Assembly (NCBI GenBank): GCA_964351985.1
Contig: CAYGPR010000014.1
Location: 1 to 64,000 of the forward strand
From: Meishania sp964351985
GTDB taxonomy: Bacteria > Bacteroidota > Bacteroidia > Flavobacteriales > Flavobacteriaceae
DNA: 64,000 bases
Direction: 5' to 3'
The notes below the pieces were generated by a model that did no database searches, was not told the DNA's origin, and worked only from the letters and a program-made list of their open reading frames with translations. This document shows positions 26,271 to 34,382 of the stretch, one piece after another; the first letter of the stretch is position 1, and the number at the start of each line of letters is the position of its first letter. The position numbers and the translations under genes were made by a program.

Positions 26271-27041
26271 CTACTTGCGGTTCAACACCTTAAACTCTTC
26301 ATAGCAGCTACTGATGGCATCAAGAATCTGAAGGTCGTTCGCGGTAGTAATGAACGACTTTGAATAATTGCAATTATTGAGAATATCCTCAATGTCGACC
26401 TTTTCAATTTGGAGCAGTTCTATCAAGGTCTCTCGGTCGAATTTTGAGGCAAGAAGGTTTCGAATCTCATCATCCTCTTTCATTTTTCGCAACTTGTTCA
26501 TTTGATTTGGTTTTCTGCCAAAAAGGTTACGCAACAAATCCGCCGGATTTAGAATGGCGCCCAAGACTTTTGTTACAGCACTAGGGCTTTTATTACCAGC
26601 CTCATACCCCACATTCAAACCAGAAATACTGTACTGGTACGAATCATTGACGACCAAGTTTTTTACATCGATTTCGAGATACCCGGTCAGTTGATAAGGT
26701 CGAACAACAACTTCTTCGAGGGCATAGGCCAATTCGGTCAGGGCTATTTTAGTGTCCTTGATTTTGAACATGTCGTTGGTTACCTTGATTTTTTGGGGTT
26801 TAAAACCCAAGAAGGTCATATACAGGGTATCGTTTACGGTAGCGGTTATAGCGAATACTCCTTTTGCGTTGGTGATGGTACCGATGACCTGGTTGAGGTT
26901 CAATACGTGAACACTCTCCATGGGTTCGCTGGTCTGGGCATTGATTACGACAGCCCTAACTTTATCATCGGGTGCGTCGTCGTCTTGTGAAAAACCTATG
27001 AAAGTCAATAGGGCGAAAAGGAGCGTAAAATAATTCTTCAT
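26271..27041 (-). CDS. Secreted protein with carboxypeptidase-like regulatory domain
   Basis: 256 residues. Signal peptide MKNYFTLLFALLTFIGFSQ is followed by an Ig-like CarboxypepD_reg domain (about 30-110) with VRAVVINAQTSEPMESVHVL, GTITNAKGVFAI and LYMTFLGFKPQKIKV. The rest (about 110-256) is helical and unassigned (ALEEVVVRPYQLTGYLEID, FDRETLIELLQIEKVD). There is no TonB plug or barrel, so it is not a truncated receptor; the C-terminal half is a recurrent flavobacterial family. Start at ATG 27041 gives the signal peptide; the frame extends 11 codons upstream. Function unknown. Confidence 0.82.
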   Translation of the reverse strand: MKNYFTLLFALLTFIGFSQDDDAPDDKVRAVVINAQTSEPMESVHVLNLNQVIGTITNAKGVFAITATVNDTLYMTFLGFKPQKIKVTNDMFKIKDTKIALTELAYALEEVVVRPYQLTGYLEIDVKNLVVNDSYQYSISGLNVGYEAGNKSPSAVTKVLGAILNPADLLRNLFGRKPNQMNKLRKMKEDDEIRNLLASKFDRETLIELLQIEKVDIEDILNNCNYSKSFITTANDLQILDAISSCYEEFKVLNRK

Positions 27042-27077
27042 TAAATTGTAATCAATGTTAAAGGTACTAAACAAAGC

Positions 27078-27104
27078 AAAAAAAATACGCCGGAGCGTAT
27101 TTTT
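27078..27104 (-). terminator. Terminator downstream of the DEAD-box helicase gene
   Basis: AAAAATACGC (27081-27090) pairs with GCGTATTTTT (27095-27104) around a CGGA loop. On the minus strand the stem runs into a tract of about eight T. It lies 44 bases after the helicase stop. Confidence 0.9.
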
Positions 27105-27147
27105 AATATAGAATTAACCAAAAACTCGTTAAGAAACCCTGTCTACC

Positions 27148-28929
27148 TTAAAAAAAGTCGCTTCTTTTTTTACTTCTTCGTTTTCCTGAATGGCTGGCGG
27201 TGCCTTTTGATGTGCTTCGATCCCGTCCTTTACTGCGACCTCTGTCTTTTCCGCCGCGACCTTTATCTTTAAATCTTCTGCCACGATTTGCTCCACCGCC
27301 GCCAGAACCACCGGGCGTCTTGGAAACTTCGACATTGACAAACCGTCCGTCAACTTTGAACTCGGTAAATGTAGATAGTACTTTTTCGGTATCTGAAGCT
27401 TCTGTATTGAAGAATGAAAAACTATCCTTAACGTCCACTTTGTAAATAGCATCTCGGCCCAAATCCAAAGTATCTTTTAAAAAGTCTTTTAGCGACATCC
27501 AATCATACCCGTCTTTCTCGCCGACATTAATGAAATATCGTACCGAACCATCTGAACTATTTCCACCTCTTGATCTTTCACCACCACGTTCTCCGCGACC
27601 AGTGTCCACAGAATTTAAGTCTTGTGCTTTGTTGTAATAGTTAAAGAAACGGGTAAATTCGACCGAAACAATCTTTTTAATCAATTCTTCACGGTCGATA
27701 CCTTGTAGTACGTCATTTATTGCCGGAAGATAATGCTCTACATCCTTATTGATTTCGGTATCTTTTATCTTATTGGCCAAATGATAGAGCTGTATTTCAC
27801 AGATTTCCATTCCCGTAGGAATCTTTTTGGACACGAACTGTTGTTTTATCTTATTTTCAATGGATTTAATTTTTCGGAGTTCGCTACGTGTAACGATTAC
27901 CATTGAAACCCCTGATTTTCCGGCCCTGCCCGTACGTCCACTACGGTGGGTATACGTCTCGATTTCATCGGGAAGTTGGTAATTGATAACATGTGTAATG
28001 TCATCTACATCGATGCCACGGGCGGCGACATCGGTTGCTACCAACATTTGGATCTGTTTTTTTCGAAAGGAGTTCATGACCAAGTCACGCTGGTTCTGAC
28101 TCAAATCACCATGTAGTGCTCCGGCATTGTACCCATCCTCAATGAGTTTTTCAGCGACTTTTTGGGTGTCGCGTTTGGTTCTACAAAACACCACCGAGAA
28201 GATATCAGGATTGGTGTCGGCCAGTCTTTTCAAAGCAGGGTAGCGATCTCTACCGCCCACAACATAGTATTCGTGCTGTACGGTATCGACTCCTGAATTT
28301 TTGGTGCCAACGGTTATTTCTTGGGGGGAATGCATGAATTTTTTGGCGATGACCGATACTTCCTTGGGCATGGTTGCGGAGAACAGCCAAGTTGATTTTT
28401 CCTCTGGCGTATTCGAAAGTATGTCTTTTATATCCTCGAAAAAGCCCATGTTGAGCATTTCATCGGCCTCATCTAAAATACAATAATCGATTTTTGAAAT
28501 GTCGACCAATCGGCGACCTATCATATCTTTCATCCGACCGGGCGTGGCAACGATGATCTGTGCTCCCCGTTTAATTTGCCTGGCCTGTTCCGTAATACTC
28601 GCTCCACCATAAATGGCAACCACGTTGATATTCTTTTCGTACTTACTGTATAATTGAAGTTCGTTCGTAATCTGCAAACATAGTTCTCGGGTAGGTGAGA
28701 GTATCAAACCTTGTGTCGTTCGGCTATTACTATCGATTTTTTGAATCAGCGGAAAACCGAAGGCAGCGGTCTTTCCGGTACCTGTTTGGGCGAGTGCGAC
28801 CAAATCGGTCTCGCCTTCCAATAAAATAGGGATTGCTTTTTCCTGTACTTCCGAAGGGGTCTCAAAACCCATGTCGGATACAGCATCTAGTAGGGACTTT
28901 TGTAGCCCTAGTGCTTCAAACTTTGTCAT
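27148..28929 (-). CDS. deaD: DEAD-box ATP-dependent RNA helicase, DeaD/CsdA type
   Basis: 593 residues. The order is Q motif (GFETPSEVQEKAIP), motif I AQTGTGKT, Ia PTRELCLQI, II DEAD, III SAT, IV-VI including HRSGRTGRAGKSG. A DbpA-type RNA-binding domain follows at about 470-550 (YFINVGEKDGYDWMSLKDFL), then a Gly/Arg/Lys-rich disordered tail. This is the DeaD arrangement used in ribosome assembly and cold growth. A leader of about 105 bases lies between a TACCTTTG -7 box and the start, as is common for cold-regulated helicases. The strand-opposite open frames in the tail are composition artefacts. Confidence 0.94.
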   Translation of the reverse strand: MTKFEALGLQKSLLDAVSDMGFETPSEVQEKAIPILLEGETDLVALAQTGTGKTAAFGFPLIQKIDSNSRTTQGLILSPTRELCLQITNELQLYSKYEKNINVVAIYGGASITEQARQIKRGAQIIVATPGRMKDMIGRRLVDISKIDYCILDEADEMLNMGFFEDIKDILSNTPEEKSTWLFSATMPKEVSVIAKKFMHSPQEITVGTKNSGVDTVQHEYYVVGGRDRYPALKRLADTNPDIFSVVFCRTKRDTQKVAEKLIEDGYNAGALHGDLSQNQRDLVMNSFRKKQIQMLVATDVAARGIDVDDITHVINYQLPDEIETYTHRSGRTGRAGKSGVSMVIVTRSELRKIKSIENKIKQQFVSKKIPTGMEICEIQLYHLANKIKDTEINKDVEHYLPAINDVLQGIDREELIKKIVSVEFTRFFNYYNKAQDLNSVDTGRGERGGERSRGGNSSDGSVRYFINVGEKDGYDWMSLKDFLKDTLDLGRDAIYKVDVKDSFSFFNTEASDTEKVLSTFTEFKVDGRFVNVEVSKTPGGSGGGGANRGRRFKDKGRGGKDRGRSKGRDRSTSKGTASHSGKRRSKKRSDFF

Positions 28930-29036
28930 TTGTGTTATAATTAATCGCTAATAGGTGTGTTGCTTAGAGCGATTATCGAATATAACCCAGTGGACTCAGT
29001 GCAACACCTGCCATACCGGCGGCGTTTTTAAAGCGG

Positions 29037-29044
29037 CAAAGGTA
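29037..29044 (-). promoter_or_regulatory. Candidate -7 box for deaD
   Basis: TACCTTTG on the minus strand (29044-29037) fits TAnnTTTG exactly, but no TTG lies 19-21 bases upstream. If used, it gives a 5' leader of about 100 bases, with the GC-rich piece just after the box able to fold. Confidence 0.3.
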
Positions 29045-29084
29045 CTGTAAATTATTGACATAATTTTAGAACTGGTCAATAAGG

Positions 29085-29744
29085 TCAAGGGGCAAGCATA
29101 TATCCATAAGTAGACATAAATATTCCGACGATTCCAAAAACTATCATAAGAACGATAAAGGCTTTCTGAAGCTTGGGATTGTCGTAGATAATGATACATA
29201 CTGCACCAAGTACGATACTAATTTGGAAGAACAACATGCCCAGATCGAATTTTTTAGTTGCCGTATCATATTCATCCGCGAGTCGTTCCCATTCTTTGAC
29301 ACCGACAATTTTGCCCATTTCACCATCAAGATCTTGCGCCCACTCCTGTTTAGGAATATTGGCCGAACCAATTAAAATCTCTATTTTTTCCGACCCATAT
29401 TTCTTGATATTACTCTTTGTTTCTGTAATTTTTGATAGTACGACGGACTGTTTATCATCAGGTACGAGTCCAGTACTTATTAAAGTTTGTAAATAGTCGA
29501 GTTCGCTTTCCATTAAACTTTCCTTAATACTTTTCGATTGGTACCAACTTGAATAATTGACTACCTTATTATGGGCAATCATCATTTCTTCTTCCAATTC
29601 ACCGTTGACCATCTGTGAAATGGCCATGAGTGCAGCAAAGAAGGCGATAAGCACCCCGCCGATCGCTTCGGCACGTTCCGAGGCGACCGATACTTCGACC
29701 ATATCTTTCTTGGGTACATTGGTATTTTGAATTTCTTCGGGCAT
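29085..29744 (-). CDS. DUF4337-like membrane protein
   Basis: 219 residues with one membrane segment at about 27-44 (EAIGGVLIAFFAALMAIS), a long amphipathic middle part (YSSWYQSKSIKESLMESELD) and two C-terminal membrane helices (LFFQISIVLGAVCIIIY and AFIVLMIVFGIVGIFMS). The YQSKSIKE segment between the first and later helices is the hallmark of DUF4337. Function unknown. The start lies one base from the rdgB stop, so translation is probably coupled in an rdgB-DUF4337 operon. Confidence 0.82.
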   Translation of the reverse strand: MPEEIQNTNVPKKDMVEVSVASERAEAIGGVLIAFFAALMAISQMVNGELEEEMMIAHNKVVNYSSWYQSKSIKESLMESELDYLQTLISTGLVPDDKQSVVLSKITETKSNIKKYGSEKIEILIGSANIPKQEWAQDLDGEMGKIVGVKEWERLADEYDTATKKFDLGMLFFQISIVLGAVCIIIYDNPKLQKAFIVLMIVFGIVGIFMSTYGYMLAP

Positions 29745-29745
29745 C

Positions 29746-30321
29746 CTACTGTTTTTTAAGATATGTTATCAATTCTTTAACGGCCTTGCCGCGATGGCCA
29801 ATTACATTTTTAATCGCCAAGGGCAGTTGGGCAAAAGTAAGGTCATAGCCTAGTGGCATGAAAATAGGATCGTACCCAAAACCATTACTTCCTAGTTTTT
29901 CGTTGATTATGGTTCCCTCAACGGCACCTTCGAATGGGGTACTGATGCCGTTCAGGTTCAAGTGTATGATTGTTTTGAACCGAGCGTTTCGGTTTTTTAT
30001 ATTTTTTAACTCCATCAATACTTTATCCATATTGGCCTCGGTGTTTTTTTCTTTCCCGGAATATCTTGCGGAATACACTCCCGGATTACCGTCAAGGGCA
30101 TCGACCAAAAGTCCTGTATCATCTGCGAAGCAATCGTACCCATAGTTTCGGGTCACGAAATCGGCCTTGATTTTTGCATTTTCTTCTAAAGTAGCCCCTG
30201 TTTCCGGTATTTCCTCAAAACATTGAATATCGTTCAAAGATAAAAGTTCTATATGTTTCGGAAGCAAGGGTCTTACCTCTTCAAGCTTGTTATGATTGTG
30301 GGTGGCAAAGACCAATTTCAT
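29746..30321 (-). CDS. rdgB: Non-canonical purine NTP pyrophosphatase, RdgB/HAM1
   Basis: 191 residues. Hydrolyses ITP, dITP and XTP to monophosphates, keeping deaminated purines out of nucleic acids. Family marks are the N-terminal FATHNHNKLEEV (T/SxNxxK), the central ADDTGLLVDALDGNPGVYSARYSG with the catalytic acidic pair, and the C-terminal GFGYDPIFMP and ...NVIGHRGKA. It heads a two-gene minus-strand unit with the DUF4337 protein. Divergent from the methyltransferase-like gene at 30374. Confidence 0.95.
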   Translation of the reverse strand: MKLVFATHNHNKLEEVRPLLPKHIELLSLNDIQCFEEIPETGATLEENAKIKADFVTRNYGYDCFADDTGLLVDALDGNPGVYSARYSGKEKNTEANMDKVLMELKNIKNRNARFKTIIHLNLNGISTPFEGAVEGTIINEKLGSNGFGYDPIFMPLGYDLTFAQLPLAIKNVIGHRGKAVKELITYLKKQ

Positions 30322-30373
30322 CGAATGCAGATAAATTTGTTTGGAAAGCTCTCAAAAATAGTAATTTTATCGA

Positions 30374-30826
30374 ATGCAATTAAAAGTGCCACCCGTCATC
30401 GTGCTGTTTACTTTTGGACTCGCCATGTATCTCTTAGATCGCCTGCTGCCTTTTGGCGAATTCGATTTTTTCGGAAGAACGTATTTGAAGGCTTTTCTAC
30501 TATGTGGGGCAGTATTGATAAGTCTTATTGCCTTGGCCCAGTTCTATATATCCAAGACCACCGTCGACCCAACTAAACCAAATACCTCATCGCAATTGGT
30601 AGCCAATGGAATTTATGCCTATACTAGAAATCCCATGTACTTGGCGATGTTGTTGCTACTCTTGGGTTTGGGTATTCACTTGGGCAATGCCTTCAACATT
30701 CTTCTAGCAGCCGGTTTCGTTGCCTACATGAACCATTTTCAGATTATACCCGAGGAGCGTGCTTTATTGAAAATTTTTGGAAAGGATTACCAGCGATATT
30801 TGGTCGAAGTAAGAAGATGGTTTTAA
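30374..30826 (+). CDS. Isoprenylcysteine methyltransferase-like membrane protein
   Basis: 150 residues with about four membrane helices. It shows the ICMT/PEMT signature GIYAYTRNPMYLAMLLLLLG near residue 80 and an E-E pair in IPEERALLKIFGKDYQRY, which form the SAM site in this fold. Bacterial members methylate unknown lipid or protein substrates. The short loop before the signature (TTVDPTKPNTSSQLVANG) is typical. It is monocistronic as far as I can see. Complete. Confidence 0.88.
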   Translation: MQLKVPPVIVLFTFGLAMYLLDRLLPFGEFDFFGRTYLKAFLLCGAVLISLIALAQFYISKTTVDPTKPNTSSQLVANGIYAYTRNPMYLAMLLLLLGLGIHLGNAFNILLAAGFVAYMNHFQIIPEERALLKIFGKDYQRYLVEVRRWF

Positions 30827-31024
30827 TATTTATCGGATTGCTTTTGAGGATTTATAAGTTTTAACCCCCTTAAAATATGAAATTCCTATTAAAATAGTAG
30901 GTTTAAGGAATAGGGATAACTTTTGATAACATTCCGTCAATTCGGTCGAAATTAATTTTTACTTTTATCGCTTAATTTTTATGAACCTAAGATAGCTTGC
31001 CTGTCAAAGCGGAAGTCTGAAAAT
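30827..31024 (+). promoter_or_regulatory. 198-base leader region of serBA with competing hairpins
   Basis: CCTATT (30885-30890) can pair either with the nearby TAGTAGG region (30895-30901) or with AATAGG (30909-30914), and ATTCCT/AGGAAT (30882-30887 with 30906-30911) forms an outer helix. No known riboswitch class is recognised and no good promoter match is found. It may hold only the promoter. Confidence 0.3.
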
Positions 31025-32917
31025 ATGGTAGAAGTGGGTAGAAAGTATGTATTCGATTTTGATAGTACGTTGACGAGGGTAGAGGCCTTGGATGTTTTGG
31101 CGGAAATGACCCTGCAGGGAAAATCGAACAAGGAGGAGATCATTTCCGAAATCCAAAAAATTACCAATTTGGGGATCGACGGAGATATTTCGTTTACCGA
31201 ATCTTTGGAGCGTCGGATAAAACTTTTGAATGCAAATAAATCGGATTTGAATGGATTGGTCGAAGAACTTCGCCAAAAAATCTCTAAATCCATCGAATCC
31301 AACAAAGAGTTTTTTGAAAAGTTCGCGGATGATATTTATGTTATATCCTGTGGATTCAAGGAGTTTATCGACCCTATCGTTAAAGATTACAACATACCTT
31401 CTGATCGGGTGTATGCCAATACGTTCAAGTTCGATGGAGACGAAAACATCGTGGGCTTCGACGAGAACAACCCATTGTCACAGCATAATGGTAAAATCGA
31501 ATGCCTGAAGCAGATGGATCTTGACGGCGAGGTGCAGGTTATCGGTGATGGCTACAGTGATTATGTCATGCGCGAGGCGGGTATCGCGGATAAATTTTTC
31601 GCATATACCGAAAATGTACACCGTGAAAAGGCAGCAAACAATGCAGATCATGTGACTCCTAATATGGACGAGTTTCTTTTTGTGAACGACCTGCCTAGAA
31701 ATATCTCTTATCCCAAGAATCGAATCAAGATATTATTGTTGGAAAACGTTCACCCGGCGGCCTTTGATAATCTGTCAGAAGACGGGTTTTCGGTGGAGTT
31801 GGTAAAACATAGTCTTTCTGAGGAGGAGTTGATAGAAAAAATCAAAGGTGTACACGTTTTGGGCATTCGCTCCAAGACCCAAGTAACCGAGAAAGTTCTA
31901 GATGCCGCAAATAAATTATTGGTCGTCGGTGCCTTCTGTATCGGCACAACCCAAATAGATTTAGATTATTGCCGAAAAAAAGGGGTAGTTGTTTTTAATG
32001 CTCCGTATAGTAATACCCGTTCGGTGGTGGAAATGGCCATCGGTCAGATAATCATGCTGATGCGGAGTATTTTCCCAAGAAGTACAGAAATCCACAACGG
32101 CCAATGGCAAAAAACAGCTGCAGGCTCTCGTGAGGTACGTGGCAAGAATCTTGGTATTGTCGGCTACGGGAATATCGGAAAACAACTATCGGTACTGGCC
32201 GAGGCTATCGGAATGCGCGTTTATTATTATGATATCGATGACAGTTTGGCCCTCGGCAATGCCAAAAAATGCAATACGCTCGAAGACTTGCTCAACATTT
32301 CCGATGTCGTTACGCTACACATCGACGATAACCCCGCCAATAAGAATTTTATCGGCGAACGTGAAATCAACCAAATGAAAAACGGGGCGATGCTGATCAA
32401 CCTTTCTCGAGGTTTTGTGGTCGATATCAATGCCTTGGCCAATTCCCTAAAAAGTGGCAAACTGGCCGGTGCCGCTGTTGATGTCTATCCAGAAGAACCG
32501 GCGGCCAATGGGGAATTCCGTACCGAGCTTCAGGGACTGGAAAATGTAATTTTGACTCCGCATATCGGGGGAAGCACCGAAGAGGCCCAACGTGACATTG
32601 CCGATTTCGTGCCCAACAAGATTATGGAATATATTAATTCAGGAAACACGGTGGACGCTGTCAATTTTCCCAATATTCGACTGCCCAAACAGCAGAATGC
32701 ACATCGCTTTTTGCACATTCACAAAAACGTACCGGGAATCATGGCCAAGATCAACGAAGTATTGGCAAAATACGAGATGAACATTACGGGGCAATACCTT
32801 TCCACGGATAATGAAGTCGGGTATGTAATCTCCGATTTGGATAAGGAGTACAATAAGGAAGTGATCAAGGCACTTAAGAATGTTGAGAACACTATTAAAT
32901 TTCGGGTGTTGTATTAA
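31025..32917 (+). CDS. Bifunctional phosphoserine phosphatase / D-3-phosphoglycerate dehydrogenase
   Basis: 630 residues that join steps 1 and 3 of serine synthesis. Residues 1 to about 215 are a SerB-type HAD phosphatase: DFDSTLT with nucleophile Asp11 and acid Asp13, ISCGF near 108, and GDGYSD near 178. Residues about 230-545 are a D-3-phosphoglycerate dehydrogenase: GIVGYGNIGKQL (NAD site), NLSRGFVVD (Arg), VDVYPEEP (Glu) and TPHIGGSTEEAQ (His) complete the catalytic triad. Residues about 555-630 are an ACT domain (HIHKNVPGIMAKINEVLAKY), usually the serine sensor. SerC is not encoded in the window. This fusion occurs in Flavobacteriaceae. Complete, no break at the junction. Confidence 0.92.
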   Translation: MVEVGRKYVFDFDSTLTRVEALDVLAEMTLQGKSNKEEIISEIQKITNLGIDGDISFTESLERRIKLLNANKSDLNGLVEELRQKISKSIESNKEFFEKFADDIYVISCGFKEFIDPIVKDYNIPSDRVYANTFKFDGDENIVGFDENNPLSQHNGKIECLKQMDLDGEVQVIGDGYSDYVMREAGIADKFFAYTENVHREKAANNADHVTPNMDEFLFVNDLPRNISYPKNRIKILLLENVHPAAFDNLSEDGFSVELVKHSLSEEELIEKIKGVHVLGIRSKTQVTEKVLDAANKLLVVGAFCIGTTQIDLDYCRKKGVVVFNAPYSNTRSVVEMAIGQIIMLMRSIFPRSTEIHNGQWQKTAAGSREVRGKNLGIVGYGNIGKQLSVLAEAIGMRVYYYDIDDSLALGNAKKCNTLEDLLNISDVVTLHIDDNPANKNFIGEREINQMKNGAMLINLSRGFVVDINALANSLKSGKLAGAAVDVYPEEPAANGEFRTELQGLENVILTPHIGGSTEEAQRDIADFVPNKIMEYINSGNTVDAVNFPNIRLPKQQNAHRFLHIHKNVPGIMAKINEVLAKYEMNITGQYLSTDNEVGYVISDLDKEYNKEVIKALKNVENTIKFRVLY

Positions 32918-32920
32918 AAG

Positions 32921-32952
32921 CCCCATCCCGGCCTTCCCCTCAAGGGAAGGAG
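32921..32952. repeat. C-rich intergenic repeat, left of cupin-GNAT pair
   Basis: The segment CCCCATCCCGGCCTTCCCCT continues into an inverted CCTTCCC/GGGAAGG (32932-32938 with 32944-32950). It resembles the C-rich repeat remnants found between genes in many Flavobacteriaceae. It starts directly after the serBA stop codon. Confidence 0.6.
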
Positions 32953-32973
32953 AAAAAAACTACATAATGTGAG

Positions 32974-33312
32974 ATGATCAGCAAACAAAATTCCAAAACC
33001 TACAAATGGGGCGCTGATTGTGACAGTTGGATTTTCGTGGATACCAACGATTTGTCCGTAAAAATGGAATCCATGCCCCCACGGACAAAGGAAAAACGTC
33101 ACTTTCATTCAAAAGCACAACAATTCTTTTTTGTTTTAAATGGAAAAGCGACATTCTATGTGGATGATAAAATCGAATCCGTAGGTAAAGACCAAGGAAT
33201 TTTAATCGACCCGATGCAAGAGCATTATATTGAAAACGAAACTGAAAATACATTGGAGTTTTTGGTAATCTCTCAACCTACCACAAATAATGATCGGACA
33301 ACAATAGAATAG
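32974..33312 (+). CDS. Cupin domain protein
   Basis: 112 residues of a single small beta-barrel: HFHSKAQQFFFVLNGKATFYV carries cupin motif 1 (H-x-H, then E replaced by Q) and GILIDPMQEHYIENETE holds motif 2 (P...H). The metal site is therefore changed at one ligand. Cupins range from isomerases to sensors, so no reaction is claimed. Six bases separate it from the acetyltransferase gene, so the two form a pair, and both stand between C-rich repeats. Confidence 0.82.
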   Translation: MISKQNSKTYKWGADCDSWIFVDTNDLSVKMESMPPRTKEKRHFHSKAQQFFFVLNGKATFYVDDKIESVGKDQGILIDPMQEHYIENETENTLEFLVISQPTTNNDRTTIE

Positions 33313-33317
33313 TAAAA

Positions 33318-33773
33318 ATGGTATTTAGAAAAGCAAAGGAAGCGGACTTACCATCGATAATCGAAATGATCGCGGACGATGAATTGGATAAAACAAGGGA
33401 AAACTTCCAAATTCCACTTCCTAAGGAATATGTCAAGGCTTTCAAGAACATCGAATCCGATTCAAATCAAGAACTCATCGTAGTTGAAAATGAGCAGACC
33501 GAAATTATCGGCACTTTACAATTGAGCTTTATTCAGTACTTAACATATCGGGGCGGAGTAAGAGCTCAAATTGAAGCGGTCAGAATACGAAAAGACCAAA
33601 GAGGCTGGGGACTTGGGCAAAAAATGTTCGAATGGGCCATAAAAAGAGCAAAGGAGAGAAAAGCCCATTTATTACAACTTACCACGGATAAAAAAAGACC
33701 AAAAGCCATAAAGTTCTATGAAGATTTAGGGTTTAAATCATCTCATGAAGGAATGAAAATGCATTTCTCTTAA
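33318..33773 (+). CDS. GNAT family N-acetyltransferase
   Basis: 151 residues, complete. The acetyl-CoA site is RIRKDQRGWGLGQKMFEWAI (R-G-x-G-x-G) near residue 92-111, and KAIKFYEDLGFKSSHEGM closes the domain. The substrate is unknown. It is translated six bases after the cupin gene and may modify a substrate shared with it; nothing in the sequence proves this. No terminator follows except a C-rich repeat that might form a hairpin. Confidence 0.88.
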   Translation: MVFRKAKEADLPSIIEMIADDELDKTRENFQIPLPKEYVKAFKNIESDSNQELIVVENEQTEIIGTLQLSFIQYLTYRGGVRAQIEAVRIRKDQRGWGLGQKMFEWAIKRAKERKAHLLQLTTDKKRPKAIKFYEDLGFKSSHEGMKMHFS

Positions 33774-33791
33774 AAAGACAATTGAGTATAG

Positions 33792-33822
33792 TTCCCCCCC
33801 AGAGGGGGAGTTAGAGGGGGCT
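33792..33822. repeat. C-rich intergenic repeat, right of cupin-GNAT pair
   Basis: A run of seven C and CAGA are followed by GGGGGAGTTAGAGGGGGCTT. It holds an inverted CCCCC/GGGGG around CAGA and resembles the other C-rich repeat at 32921. It ends at the rlmH stop codon. Confidence 0.6.
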
Positions 33823-33824
33823 TC

Positions 33825-34298
33825 TTACCTATGATGATATGGCTCGTTCCTCAAAATCGTAAACGCCCGATAAATCTGTTCCACAACAAAAAGTCGCACC
33901 ATTTGATGTGAAAATGTCATTTTTGACAAACTTATTTTTCCTTGCGCTTTTTGATAGATGGTTTCGCTGAAACCATAGGGGCCGCCGATGACAAATACCA
34001 ATTGTTTGAGGCCCGAATTCATTTTCTTTTGAAGGTACTTTGAAAACTCCATTGAAGAATAGTGCTTTCCATTTTCATCTAAAAGAATCAATGCGTCCGA
34101 GGTATTCAGTTTTTTTAGGATCAATTGGCCTTCTTGTTCCTTTTGCTCTGTCTCCGATAGATTTTTTGTGTTTTTTAGGTCGGGAATAACTTCCAATTCG
34201 AACTTGACATAATGCTTCAATCGATTTTCATATTCCGAAACCATTTCCCGTAAAGGTTTGCTATCCGTTTTACCGATGGCTAAAAGGCGTATCGTCAT
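33825..34298 (-). CDS. rlmH: 23S rRNA (pseudouridine-1915-N3)-methyltransferase RlmH
   Basis: 157 residues of the SPOUT family. It methylates the pseudouridine at position 1915 in helix 69 of 23S rRNA using SAM. Marks: MTIRLLAIGKT start, ALILLDENGKHYSSMEFS near 70, FVIGGPYGFSETIY near 104 and the C-terminal SHQMVRLFVVEQIYRAFTIL with YHH at the end. Divergent from nadC. Complete. Confidence 0.95.
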   Translation of the reverse strand: MTIRLLAIGKTDSKPLREMVSEYENRLKHYVKFELEVIPDLKNTKNLSETEQKEQEGQLILKKLNTSDALILLDENGKHYSSMEFSKYLQKKMNSGLKQLVFVIGGPYGFSETIYQKAQGKISLSKMTFSHQMVRLFVVEQIYRAFTILRNEPYHHR

Positions 34299-34382
34299 AT
34301 TTCAAAAATAGAACATTCAAAGTATTGCTTATGAATTTTGGGCATTGTTTTTAGTAATTTAGCACCATTCAATACCTCATTT

